From contig DASZXS010000051.1 in assembly GCA_035545735.1 (NCBI GenBank), forward strand, positions 68,582-132,581: a stretch of DNA of 64,000 bases, in the 5' to 3' direction. A program made the translations under genes and the position numbers. Numbering within the stretch: position 1 is the stretch's first letter; each line of letters starts with the position of its first letter. Shown in pieces: positions 35,947 to 44,746 of this stretch. This DNA is from JAJYKC01 sp035545735 (GTDB taxonomy: Bacteria > Acidobacteriota > Terriglobia > Bryobacterales > Bryobacteraceae). A model generated the notes under the pieces. The model was given only the letters and a program-made list of their open reading frames with translations, did no database searches and was not told where the DNA came from.

Positions 35947-38694
35947 TTAGCGCACGATCGACTGAATCGCTTCCAGTTCTTTGCCCGCTTCGGACCATTT
36001 CCCCTGTGCAGCCAGATCGCGATACCGCTCCAGGTGGCGGCGAATCTCGCCGATGCGCGGATCATTCGCGGGGACCGCCGGCAGAGCGGCCGGCGCCGCC
36101 GTGCCTGTGGCGGCCGCAGGAGCCGCCGCTCCCGAAGGAGCTGGCGCAGCTTCGCCCATCAGCGAGGCCAGTTGAGCCAGCGCTTCGTCATACGTGTCCG
36201 TGTAAATGAGCCGGTCCCCCATGGCGAGCACTACTTTCTTCAACTGCGGCATCTGCGCCTGCATCGCCTGAATGTAGAAAGGCTCCACGTACAGGAAGGT
36301 GTTGTCAATCGGCAGCACCAGGATCTGGCCGTGCAGCACCTGAGACCCCTGCTGGTTCCACAGCGTCAAGTCCTTGGAGATGTTCTGATCCTGATTGATG
36401 CGCGCCTCCATTTGCCTCGGCCCGTTGAGAATCACCTGCCTGGGAAGCTGAAGGAACTGCACCTCGCCCAGATGCTCCCCATCGCAGCGCGCCATCATCA
36501 CGCTGATCAGGTTCTCCCGGTCGCGCGGCGTGAAGGGGATCATCAGTAGAAATTCGGCCGACTTTTCCCCGGGGAGACTCGCCACCACATAGGCGGGCTC
36601 CACCGCGACCGCCTGCCGCGACTGATCGGAAATGTCCTTCGCGATGTCCCAGGCGTCACTCTTGTTGTAGAAAGTCTCCGCATCGCGCACGTGAAACGCC
36701 CGGTATGCCTCGGCCTGAATCCGGAACATCGTCTCGGGATAGCGGGCATGGGCGCGGATATCCGGCGGCATCGCCGATTTTGGCTCAAACAACCGGGGAA
36801 ACAGATTCCGATACGCGCGCAGCAGCGGGTCCTGTTCGTCGAAGACGTATAGATGCGCGCTCCCGTCGTAGGCATCCACGGTCGCCTTCACGGAATTACG
36901 GATGTAGTTCACCGGGCCGGCTCCCGGCACATCGATCGCGCGGGAATAAGGATGGACATTCGACGTCATGTAGCCGTCCACCATCCAGACCAGCCGTCCG
37001 CTGTCGGTCAAAACCAGATACGGGTCATCATCCCAGACCAGAAAGCCGGCCAGCGCATCCAGCCGTTCCGAAACTCTGCGGCGGATCATCATCCGGCTTT
37101 GCGGCGTAAGATAGCTCGTTAGCAGAATATTCCACTCGCCTTGGGAGAGGGCCGCCGCGGTTCGAAGAAAGACCGACGAAATCGGGAAACCGCCCTTGCC
37201 GTCATAACGAGTGTTGACACTTTCCTTTCCGGTCGCATACTGAAATTCGGGCTGCGCGGTGCGGACGAAGACTGGCTCATGCACCGTCTCGCCGTAGTAA
37301 ATCTCCGGGCGCGTAAACTTGAGCCCGGGGGCTTTTACCACCGGCGGCGCATCCTCGATATAAAGCACCGGCGAGCCGTCCGGCCGGATGCTCTTCGCCT
37401 CCGCCATCACCATGCCGTAGCCGTGGGTATAGATGAACGCCGGATTGATCCACTGCCTCGCCGCGTCTCCCAGCAGATTCACGTCAATCTCGCGCGGCGT
37501 CACCAGTACCTGCGTTAACTGTCCACCGATGTCATAGCGATCGGCGTCGATCTTCGAATAAATATAGGGGCGCAGCGGCTGAAGCTGTGTAACCGCGGCG
37601 TGGAAAGCGCGCCAGTCCCAGAGCCGGACGTTGTCGAGCAGCGCCTTGTTAGCCGCCAGGTTGATTTTCGTCTCCGGCACCGCGTCGAATGGCACTTCCT
37701 TGGCCTTGGCCTTCTCGTCCAAGCCAAACGCCGACCGCGTCGCCTCGATGTGCCGTTCGATGTACGGCTTCTCCAGGGATACTTCGCTCGGGCGCACATA
37801 GGTGGCCGAGACCACCGGGGGCAGAGCGGTGCGAATCACGATGGCCGCCGCGAGGATGAACAGCCACTTGAAGCGCCCCATCAGAAGCGCCACGGCAGAA
37901 ATCACGCAGGCCGCAAACATCATCCAGAGCAGCGGCAGCACGATGTTTTCATCGACGTAGTCGACGCCCACCATGAAGCCGTGGTCGTCCAGCAGCATGG
38001 CGTACCGGTCCAGGATGTAGCGCAAGCCGAGAAGGGCCAGGAAAATGGCGCCCACTACCCGCAGAAAGCGCGATTGCAAGGCCTCCTGCCAGCGAAACGC
38101 AGAGAGGTCAATCGCCATCCCCTCGCGAAGCTGAAGATCCGGGATCTGATCCTTCAACGCCCAGAAGCGCTCGGTGAGCCAGTACACCAGCGCGCCCATC
38201 ACAGCGACCACTTCGGCGAGCCGCAGCACCATCGAATAGAACGGGAGTTCGAAAAGGTAAAAAGAAAGGGCCAGGCCGAAAACCGGATCGCGCCAGCCCG
38301 GTCCGGTGAGGCCGCGTCCGCCGAAATAGCGAACGGCGGTCCAGTTGTCCATGGTCGAGAGCGCCACCAGAACGGATAGCCCAAGAATTCCCAACACCGA
38401 CAACCTCGCGTAGACGCGATGTTCCCGCAAGCTGGTTCCGGCCCGCTTCATGCCGAGCGCGTGCGCAACCCAGAACACCACGAACGCAACGATGGTCGCG
38501 AGCACTCCCGGCGTCACGCCGTAAAGCAGCATGCTCACCCAGGTCTGCAATTGCCCCATCTCGCGCCACCACTCGAAGTCGATGATCCACGATGCGATGG
38601 CTCGCGCGAAGAAGAGCAGCAGGACGAACGCGGCGATCAAATATCGCCAGACGTGCGACTCCCGGGCTCGTCCCCTGATTTGTCGATGTTCCAA
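35947..38694 (-). CDS. UPF0182 family membrane protein
   Basis: 915 residues. About seven hydrophobic segments in the first 320 residues (e.g. VWRYLIAAFVLLLFFARAIA, LATIVAFVVFWVAHAL, LLWMMFAACVISAVALLMG) precede a large extracytoplasmic domain with the UPF0182 blocks WDWRAFHAAVTQLQPLRPYI, NPAFIYTHGYGMVMA, EIYYGETVHEPVFV and YSRAIDVPGAGPVNYIRNSVKA. A proline/alanine-rich linker (about 845-880) ends in a short helical tail. The function of the family is not known. It starts 27 bp after pyrC and could be cotranscribed with the pyrimidine genes. Confidence 0.93.
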   Translation of the reverse strand: MEHRQIRGRARESHVWRYLIAAFVLLLFFARAIASWIIDFEWWREMGQLQTWVSMLLYGVTPGVLATIVAFVVFWVAHALGMKRAGTSLREHRVYARLSVLGILGLSVLVALSTMDNWTAVRYFGGRGLTGPGWRDPVFGLALSFYLFELPFYSMVLRLAEVVAVMGALVYWLTERFWALKDQIPDLQLREGMAIDLSAFRWQEALQSRFLRVVGAIFLALLGLRYILDRYAMLLDDHGFMVGVDYVDENIVLPLLWMMFAACVISAVALLMGRFKWLFILAAAIVIRTALPPVVSATYVRPSEVSLEKPYIERHIEATRSAFGLDEKAKAKEVPFDAVPETKINLAANKALLDNVRLWDWRAFHAAVTQLQPLRPYIYSKIDADRYDIGGQLTQVLVTPREIDVNLLGDAARQWINPAFIYTHGYGMVMAEAKSIRPDGSPVLYIEDAPPVVKAPGLKFTRPEIYYGETVHEPVFVRTAQPEFQYATGKESVNTRYDGKGGFPISSVFLRTAAALSQGEWNILLTSYLTPQSRMMIRRRVSERLDALAGFLVWDDDPYLVLTDSGRLVWMVDGYMTSNVHPYSRAIDVPGAGPVNYIRNSVKATVDAYDGSAHLYVFDEQDPLLRAYRNLFPRLFEPKSAMPPDIRAHARYPETMFRIQAEAYRAFHVRDAETFYNKSDAWDIAKDISDQSRQAVAVEPAYVVASLPGEKSAEFLLMIPFTPRDRENLISVMMARCDGEHLGEVQFLQLPRQVILNGPRQMEARINQDQNISKDLTLWNQQGSQVLHGQILVLPIDNTFLYVEPFYIQAMQAQMPQLKKVVLAMGDRLIYTDTYDEALAQLASLMGEAAPAPSGAAAPAAATGTAAPAALPAVPANDPRIGEIRRHLERYRDLAAQGKWSEAGKELEAIQSIVR

Positions 38695-38721
38695 GATGTT
38701 CTTATTAAATCAGCATCGGGC

Positions 38722-40002
38722 TTATTCCGCTTGCCAGACCACGACGCCCTTGACGATAGCCGCCACCGGGCCTCCGCGGAACACATGCCCGTCAAACGGA
38801 GAGTTGCGGCTCTTCGAAAGCGACTTATTCAGATCGTACGTCCACTCCCGCGCCGTGTCGAAGATGGTTACGTCGGCCGGCGCTCCCACCGACAACGTTC
38901 CCCGCTTCAGTCCGATCACGCCGGCGGGACCGCTGGTGAACAACTCTACCATCCGCCGCAGGCCGATCAGCCCGGGATGGACCAGTTTCTCGAGCGTTAA
39001 TCCGATTGCCGTTTCCAGCCCGAGAATCCCGAACGGGCATTTTTCGAACTCCTGCATTTTGTCGCTCCCGGCGTGAGGAGCGTGGTCTGTCGCAATCGCG
39101 TCAATCACGCCGGACGCGAGACCGCGCCCCACCGCGCAGGCATCCTCGCCGGCACGCAACGGCGGCTTCATTTTGTAATTGCTGTCGTAAGGAGGCATGG
39201 CCTCGTCGGAAAGAGCGAAATGATGCGGGGTGGCTTCGGCGGTCACCTTCAGCCCGTGCGATTTCGCGAATGCCACCATGTCGATGGCGCGCCGCGAGGA
39301 AATGTGCGCCACGTGGAAGCGCGCGCCCGTGAGTTCGGCCAGTAGAATGTCCCGCGCCACCATCACGTCTTCCGACGCCGCCGGTATTCCGCGCAGTCCT
39401 AGCCGCACGCTCCGAATTCCTTCGTGCATGTCCCCGCCCGCGCTAAGATTCAGATCCTCACAGTGATCAATCACGGGCAGCCCGAAGGCGTGCGCCATTT
39501 CCATCGCGCGGCGCATCAGCCGGGCATTCATCACCGGACGGCCGTCGTCGGAAATTGCGATAACGCCGGCGTCCCGCATGGCGCCGATGGAGGCCAGCTC
39601 CTCGCCCGCGCTGCCCTTCGTGATCGCGCCGATAGGGAACACATTCACTTTCGCGAGGCGCTCCGCCCGCTCGACGATATAGCGGGTCACGGTGGCGTTG
39701 TCGTTCACCGGAGAAGTATTCGGCATGGGGCAGATGGAAGTGAATCCGCCGGCGGCCGCCGCGCGCGTCCCGGTTTCGATCGTTTCCGCGTGTTCGAAAC
39801 CAGGTTCCCGCAGGTGTACGTGAATATCGATAAAACCGGGAGCGACGATCATGCCCGAGGCGTCGAACTGCTCCGCCCCGGACGGGTCCAATCCGGCTCC
39901 GACGGCGGCCACCTTGCCATCCTCCAGGAGCACGTCCGCCGGGCCGTCTATCCGGTTGGCCGGATCGATGACGCGCCCGCCGCGGATGATGAGTTTTGCC
40001 AT
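38722..40002 (-). CDS. pyrC: Dihydroorotase (class I)
   Basis: 426 residues. Zinc ligands H61 and H63 lie in GFIDIHVHLREPGFEH; the mid-domain has EATPHHFAL and the catalytic aspartate in DAIATDHAPH (about 300-309). It interconverts carbamoyl aspartate and dihydroorotate in pyrimidine synthesis. The class I dihydroorotase layout (about 420-430 residues, LREPG motif) is clear. It begins 3 bp after pyrB, so the two are translationally coupled. Confidence 0.95.
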   Translation of the reverse strand: MAKLIIRGGRVIDPANRIDGPADVLLEDGKVAAVGAGLDPSGAEQFDASGMIVAPGFIDIHVHLREPGFEHAETIETGTRAAAAGGFTSICPMPNTSPVNDNATVTRYIVERAERLAKVNVFPIGAITKGSAGEELASIGAMRDAGVIAISDDGRPVMNARLMRRAMEMAHAFGLPVIDHCEDLNLSAGGDMHEGIRSVRLGLRGIPAASEDVMVARDILLAELTGARFHVAHISSRRAIDMVAFAKSHGLKVTAEATPHHFALSDEAMPPYDSNYKMKPPLRAGEDACAVGRGLASGVIDAIATDHAPHAGSDKMQEFEKCPFGILGLETAIGLTLEKLVHPGLIGLRRMVELFTSGPAGVIGLKRGTLSVGAPADVTIFDTAREWTYDLNKSLSKSRNSPFDGHVFRGGPVAAIVKGVVVWQAE

Positions 40003-40005
40003 AAC

Positions 40006-40902
40006 CTAGTTCCGCAGAATCCTTTCGAGCACCGCCATCCGCACCGCCACGCCGTTCTCGACCTGGTTCAGAATTGCGGAGCGCTGTGAATCGGCCACCT
40101 CGGAGGAAATTTCGCGGCCGCGGTTGATCGGCCCCGGATGCATCACGATGGCGTCGGGCCGCGCCAGTTCCATATGCTCCAGCCGGAGACCGAAAAACCG
40201 GAAATATTCGGCTGCCGGAAACGCCGCCTCGTGCTGGCGTTCCAACTGCACGCGCAGCATCATGATGACGTCGGCGTCGCGCAGCGCTTTGCGGATATCG
40301 TACGTCAAATCCACGCCCGGGGCGAGCTGCTTCAACTCCGGCGGCAGCAGCGGCGCGGGGCCGCACAGCACGATGCGCGCCCCGAATTTCGACAGCAGGT
40401 GAATGTTCGACCGCGCCACCCGGCTGTGCGAAATGTCGCCGATGATCGCCACCCTGAGTCCTTCCAGTTTCTTCCCCCGGTCCAGAATGGTGCGCGCATC
40501 GAGCAGGGCCTGCGTGGGATGCTCATGCGTGCCGTCTCCGGCGTTCACGATGGGCGTGTCCAGATGACGCGCCAAAAAATGCGGGGCGCCGGAGGCCGCG
40601 TGGCGCATGATGATCGCGTCCGGCCGCATCGCCGCAAGCGTATTCAGCGTATCGACCAGGGATTCGCCTTTGGAGACGCTGGACGCCGCTGCGCTGATGG
40701 AGATGGCATCCGCCCCCAGCCGCTTCGCGGCAATCTCGAAACTCGTGCGCGTACGGGTGGAGTTCTCGAAAAACAGATTCACCACCATGCGCCCGCGCAA
40801 TATGTCTTTGTGATCCTGGCGCGATTGAAAAGCACACGCCCGTTCGAGGATGGCTTCAATCTCCCCGCGATCCAGCGGTTCGATGCCCAATAGCCCGCGC
40901 AT
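40006..40902 (-). CDS. pyrB: Aspartate carbamoyltransferase, catalytic subunit
   Basis: 298 residues. The carbamoyl-phosphate site STRTRTSFE is at 48-56, the second site has VSKGESLVDTLNTL, and the HEHPTQALLD block and HPGPINRGREI block follow. The chain joins aspartate and carbamoyl phosphate, the first committed pyrimidine step. No pyrI regulatory subunit is visible; in pyrR-type operons PyrB usually works with dihydroorotase. It sits 7 bp after pyrR and 3 bp before pyrC. Confidence 0.96.
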   Translation of the reverse strand: MRGLLGIEPLDRGEIEAILERACAFQSRQDHKDILRGRMVVNLFFENSTRTRTSFEIAAKRLGADAISISAAASSVSKGESLVDTLNTLAAMRPDAIIMRHAASGAPHFLARHLDTPIVNAGDGTHEHPTQALLDARTILDRGKKLEGLRVAIIGDISHSRVARSNIHLLSKFGARIVLCGPAPLLPPELKQLAPGVDLTYDIRKALRDADVIMMLRVQLERQHEAAFPAAEYFRFFGLRLEHMELARPDAIVMHPGPINRGREISSEVADSQRSAILNQVENGVAVRMAVLERILRN

Positions 40903-40909
40903 TCGTCTC

Positions 40910-41467
40910 CTACTTATTTACCGCCCGCTCCACGAGGAGAACTTTTTCCATCCCGTCCACCTCCTGAAACTTCACTTCAATGATCTCGTCGTCGCTGGTT
41001 TGCACCATGCGGCCCACGTACTTCGCCTCAATGGGCAACTCGCGGTGGCCCCGGTCGATCAGCGTGAGCAGTTGCACCCGCGCGGGCCGTCCGTGTTCGA
41101 ACAGCGCATCGAGCGCGGCGCGGATGGTGCGCCCCGTGTAGAGCACGTCGTCCATCAACACGACATCCTTGCCGGTCACCGGAAAGCCAATTTCGGTGCC
41201 GTTGTGGACGGGCTTTTCGTCCACTGTCGACAGATCGTCGCGGTACAGGGTAATGTCAAGAATACCCACGGGCACCTCGCGATTTTCGAGTTCCCTGATC
41301 TTCGCGGCCAGCCGCAGCGCCAGGGGAACGCCGCGCCGGCGAATTCCGATGAAGGCAAGCTGGTCCAAATCGGTCGTTTTTTCGAGCACTTCATGCGCCA
41401 AGCGGACCAGGGTACGGTTGATCTCCGACGCGCTCATCAGTTGGGCTTTTTCGCGAGTTAAGGGCAT
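40910..41467 (-). CDS. pyrR: Bifunctional pyr operon regulator / uracil phosphoribosyltransferase PyrR
   Basis: 185 residues from the ATG at 41467, the usual PyrR length; a longer frame upstream to 41575 lacks the family N-terminus. The PRPP-binding loop VVLMDDVLYTGRT is at about 97-109, and IGIRRRGVPLALRLA and VQLLTLIDRGHRELPIEA are typical. PyrR binds pyr mRNA to attenuate transcription and makes UMP from uracil. It is the first gene of pyrR-pyrB-pyrC. I found no clear anti-terminator PyrR-binding loop in the 60 bp upstream, so regulation is unproven here. Confidence 0.93.
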   Translation of the reverse strand: MPLTREKAQLMSASEINRTLVRLAHEVLEKTTDLDQLAFIGIRRRGVPLALRLAAKIRELENREVPVGILDITLYRDDLSTVDEKPVHNGTEIGFPVTGKDVVLMDDVLYTGRTIRAALDALFEHGRPARVQLLTLIDRGHRELPIEAKYVGRMVQTSDDEIIEVKFQEVDGMEKVLLVERAVNK

Positions 41468-41531
41468 GGTAGCCAAACGTTCCAGGATAACATTACCCGG
41501 GGAAGGACATTCTTTTAAAGGGAAGGCCATC

Positions 41532-41741
41532 TCAATGAGACCATATGCAGTCCACCCCGAGGAGGAATCCGGCAATCCCGAGTGTGATGCCCATTACGCG
41601 AAAACTTCGGAGGTAACTCGCTTTTGGCCTTGGCCCTAACGATTCGAAGTTCTTCCAACCCCAGATCCGTGCAGCGGGTACGGGAAAAACCGCTATGAGC
41701 GTCCCGAGCGCGAAAGTGATTCCACTGATGAAGAGGACCAT
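41532..41741 (-). CDS. Small two-helix membrane protein of unknown function
   Basis: 69 residues. Two hydrophobic helices (VLFISGITFALGTLIAVFPV and VMGITLGIAGFLLGVDCIW) flank a short basic loop (RIWGWKNFESLGPRPKASYLRSFR). The amphipathic pattern and length are not typical of random reading frames, but no ribosome site is visible upstream. It lies 64 bp before pyrR on the same strand. No family recognised; it could also be non-coding. Confidence 0.5.
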   Translation of the reverse strand: MVLFISGITFALGTLIAVFPVPAARIWGWKNFESLGPRPKASYLRSFRVMGITLGIAGFLLGVDCIWSH

Positions 41742-42182
41742 CGGGATTGTCGCCGGACCTGTGTCCGGTTTTTGCGGATTCCCCAGTCAGCCACGCAGCG
41801 GCGGCGAAACGGCTCTACGGAGGAAACGACCCCACGGGCAGGATAAGTTGAATGCGGCGAGGCGCGGAAGAGACTCAAAGGGCGATGTCCGGAAATCTTT
41901 TGAGTGACGGCATTCAGGCCCGGCGAAATCATCCGGCCAATCGCTTGATTGTCTGAGCACCGGAGGCATGCGGCGCCAAACAGGCGCAAATATCTTTGCG
42001 GTAGAGGAGGTTGCAGGTATTTGACCGGCACCTTGCCCCGTCAGAGTTGTCACAGCGGTTCCGGCGGGCGACCGTCGCTTCGCACCAATTACCCAGAAGA
42101 TCGGGCAAGTACCCGGAAGAGCGGGTTCATCCACGTCCGCCAACGCTTCCCATCAGCCCGTTCCGCGATCACCGATGCCATA
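41742..42182. other. Gene-free stretch
   Basis: About 440 bases between the small membrane protein and the regulator gene. Reading frames exist on both strands but none shows a family motif or ribosome site. I see no strong hairpin or consensus promoter. It probably contains the regulator's promoter and leader. Confidence 0.5.
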
Positions 42183-43100
42183 ATGGACAGTTCACCGCAA
42201 ATGCTTGCCCTAGAACGGTTGTGGGAACGGCAAAACCGTACGCCGGTGCTGATCACGAGCGCTGCCATCACGATCGCGGTTGCCATCGTCGATTGGTGGA
42301 CGATGCCGTACGTGTCGCTCGGTTTTCTTTATCTTTTCCCTGTGATGCTTGCGGCCGCATTCATCCCTCGATCGGCCATTCTCCTTCTCGGCGTTGTTTG
42401 CGCCGTTCTCGCGGAGGCGTTTAGCTCACTCGGCAGATCGTTCACGAGGCTTGGACTTGAAGCGCTGGCACTGGTGGGATGTGGGTTATTTGTGGCAGAG
42501 CTGGTCCACAATCGGCGGATGAGCCTGGAAACGCAGGAGAAGTTGAAAGCACTCGTCGAGACCAGCCCGGCGGCAATCGTCACTGTTGACGAGCGGGGCA
42601 ATGTCGAACTGGCGAACCAGGCCGCGGTGGAGCTCATGTCTCCCCGCGAGGGCACGCTAATTGGCAGCCCGATTGCGGCATTTCTGCCCGAGTTGCATCA
42701 CGCCCTCCGGTGGGAAGAGGCGCCCCAATTTCGGACGTCCATGCAGTGCCTCGGGCATCGCGGCAATGGGGAAACCTTCATCGCGGATGTCTGGTTCTCG
42801 ACATACAAAGAAGGCCTCAGCCCCAAAGTGGCGGCCATCATCGGAGAAGTACCGGAAGACACGTCCACACCCCCCAGTGCCTCACCGCAAGACCAGGACC
42901 GGCTCTCGTTAAATCCCCGTGAAATGGAGGTCTTGCGATTTTTGGTCCAGGGACTCTCCAATAAAGAGATCGCCGCCAAGCTGGAAATTTCGGAAAGCAC
43001 GGTTAAGAACACGCTTCAGCAGCTATTCACCAAGGCTAGCGTTCGAACCCGCAGCCAACTCGTGCGGGTGGCAATGGAGAGCTACCGGAAACTGCTCTGA
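42183..43100 (+). CDS. Membrane-anchored PAS-LuxR transcriptional regulator
   Basis: 305 residues from the ATG at 42183. Order: three or four transmembrane segments (about 20-110, e.g. TPVLITSAAITIAVAIVDWW, LGFLYLFPVMLAAAFI, LALVGCGLFVAEL), a PAS domain (LVETSPAAIVTVDERGNVELANQAAVELM) and a C-terminal LuxR helix-turn-helix (LNPREMEVLRFLVQGLSNKEIAAKLEISESTVKN). A membrane-tied DNA-binding protein without a receiver domain; it may sense a signal in the membrane or periplasm. It lies upstream of the RND efflux operon in the same direction, 332 bp away, and may control it (inference). Confidence 0.88.
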   Translation: MDSSPQMLALERLWERQNRTPVLITSAAITIAVAIVDWWTMPYVSLGFLYLFPVMLAAAFIPRSAILLLGVVCAVLAEAFSSLGRSFTRLGLEALALVGCGLFVAELVHNRRMSLETQEKLKALVETSPAAIVTVDERGNVELANQAAVELMSPREGTLIGSPIAAFLPELHHALRWEEAPQFRTSMQCLGHRGNGETFIADVWFSTYKEGLSPKVAAIIGEVPEDTSTPPSASPQDQDRLSLNPREMEVLRFLVQGLSNKEIAAKLEISESTVKNTLQQLFTKASVRTRSQLVRVAMESYRKLL

Positions 43101-43432
43101 TGGGCGGCTAAGGCGCTGAAAATCGGTTCAATCAAAAGATTATCCGCACGATTGGGCTGCCGCGCGGCGCGGCTTGGAACGAATCGCGTGCGTCCAGCGC
43201 GGCTAACGCCGCATCCTTAGCCGGGAGATCGCCCCACTCGCCGAAGCACTTCCTCCTAAATCGAACGATTGCCCGCTACGCGCCCGCCGCGGTGGCGCAC
43301 GGAGAGGCAATCGAAAGAACTCCTTACTTAAACATAAGATTGCTGGCCGTTGTTCTCCTTCCGAGATAGTTTTGTGTTCGACGGAAGTGGACGCCTCCGT
43401 GCGCGCTCCGGCGCCCATTTTTAACAATCCCG
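43101..43432. other. Gene-free stretch before the efflux operon
   Basis: About 330 bases without a supportable gene. Base composition is mixed. A TAAACATAAGAT-like AT-rich stretch near 43327-43345 could hold a -10 element, but no convincing -35 precedes it. No terminator hairpin was seen for the regulator gene. Confidence 0.4.
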
Positions 43433-44746
43433 ATGAAGAAATGTTTAGATGTTCCAATCGCCCGCAATATCGCAGACCCTCCGCTTCGGCGGGCAAAACG
43501 AGTCGCCCTGTTCGTGTTGCTCCTTCAGATGGCCGCGCTTGGTCAGACCGCCTTCTCGTGGGAGGAAATCAAGGCGAAATTCGAAGCCGCAAATCCGACA
43601 CTGAAAGCAGCTCAGCTCGACGTCGACGAGTCACGTGCCGCGGAGATCACCGCGTACCTGCGCCCGAATCCGGATTTCACATTTTCAGCGGACGGGGCAC
43701 AAATCAGCCGGAACCAGGGTGTGTGGCAGCCATTCAGCGGAGTGGTAGAGACACCCGGCATCAGTTATCTTCACGAGCGCAGGCACAAACGCGGGCTTCG
43801 CCGCGACGGCGCCAGAGCATCCACCGCGATTGCCGAATCCGCCTCACTCGACCAGGAACGCGGACTATTGTTCACACTGCGCAATGCGTTTGTGGGAATT
43901 TTGCAAGCCAAAGCCGTTCTCCAAACGGCCCGGGAGAACTTGAACTACTGGGACCGAGAGCTCGATTTGAATCGCCGCCGCCTCAACGCCGGCGATCTCG
44001 CCCAAGTGGACCTGAACAGGCTCGAGTTACAGAGGGTGCAATTCGAGGCGGACTTTGAGACCGCCACCGTTAACCTGCGCACCAGCAAAATCCAGTTGCT
44101 GACACTGCTCAACGACCGAACACCGATCAATGGGTTTGACGTGACCGGATCGTACGATTTCAACGAGACAATGACGCCCTTGGAGCAATTCCGGAAGATT
44201 GCGCTGGAGACGCGGCCGGATTTGAAGGCGGCGAACCAGAGCGTGAACCTGGCCAAGATCAATCACCAGCTTGCAATTGCGAATGGATCGACCGATCCAA
44301 CCTTCAGCCTCTGGTACTCGCATAACTCTTCGTTCAGTAACTCGTTCGCCAACGAGACCATGGGCGGAAGCATCAACATTCCGCTGCGGATCTTCGATCG
44401 CAACCAGGGGGAGAAGGCGCGGACGCAGATCGACATCCAGCGCAGCGAGCAGTTGAGGGATGCAACCCAAGCCGGAGTATTCAGCGATGTCGATTCGGCG
44501 TACTGGACTCTGGTGCAGGCCTTGAATCTGCTGAAACCTTACAAGGCGAAGTACCTGCCCCTGGCCGAGGACAACCGGAACAGGATCTCGGTTGCGTTTC
44601 GAAACGGCGGCGCCTCTCTGCTGGATTTTCTGGATTCGGAAAAGGCCTACCGGGATACACGACTGGCCTACCTCACTCTAATAGGCTCGTATTTAACTGC
44701 TGGCACGCAGATGAATATGGCAGTCGGCCGGGAGGTTATGCCATGA
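43433..44746 (+). CDS. TolC-family outer-membrane efflux protein (CzcC-like)
   Basis: 437 residues with an N-terminal signal region (RRAKRVALFVLLLQMAALGQ, cleavage near 38). Two related halves of long coiled helices are visible: LKAAQLDVDESRAAEITAYL and NLNYWDRELDLNRRRLNAGDLAQVDLNRLELQR in the first, YWTLVQALNLLKPYK and RISVAFRNGGASLLDFLDSEKAY in the second. This is the OEP (PF02321) repeat that forms the outer-membrane channel of tripartite pumps. It overlaps the next gene by 4 bases (ATGA). No ribosome site is evident at the ATG. Confidence 0.9.
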   Translation: MKKCLDVPIARNIADPPLRRAKRVALFVLLLQMAALGQTAFSWEEIKAKFEAANPTLKAAQLDVDESRAAEITAYLRPNPDFTFSADGAQISRNQGVWQPFSGVVETPGISYLHERRHKRGLRRDGARASTAIAESASLDQERGLLFTLRNAFVGILQAKAVLQTARENLNYWDRELDLNRRRLNAGDLAQVDLNRLELQRVQFEADFETATVNLRTSKIQLLTLLNDRTPINGFDVTGSYDFNETMTPLEQFRKIALETRPDLKAANQSVNLAKINHQLAIANGSTDPTFSLWYSHNSSFSNSFANETMGGSINIPLRIFDRNQGEKARTQIDIQRSEQLRDATQAGVFSDVDSAYWTLVQALNLLKPYKAKYLPLAEDNRNRISVAFRNGGASLLDFLDSEKAYRDTRLAYLTLIGSYLTAGTQMNMAVGREVMP

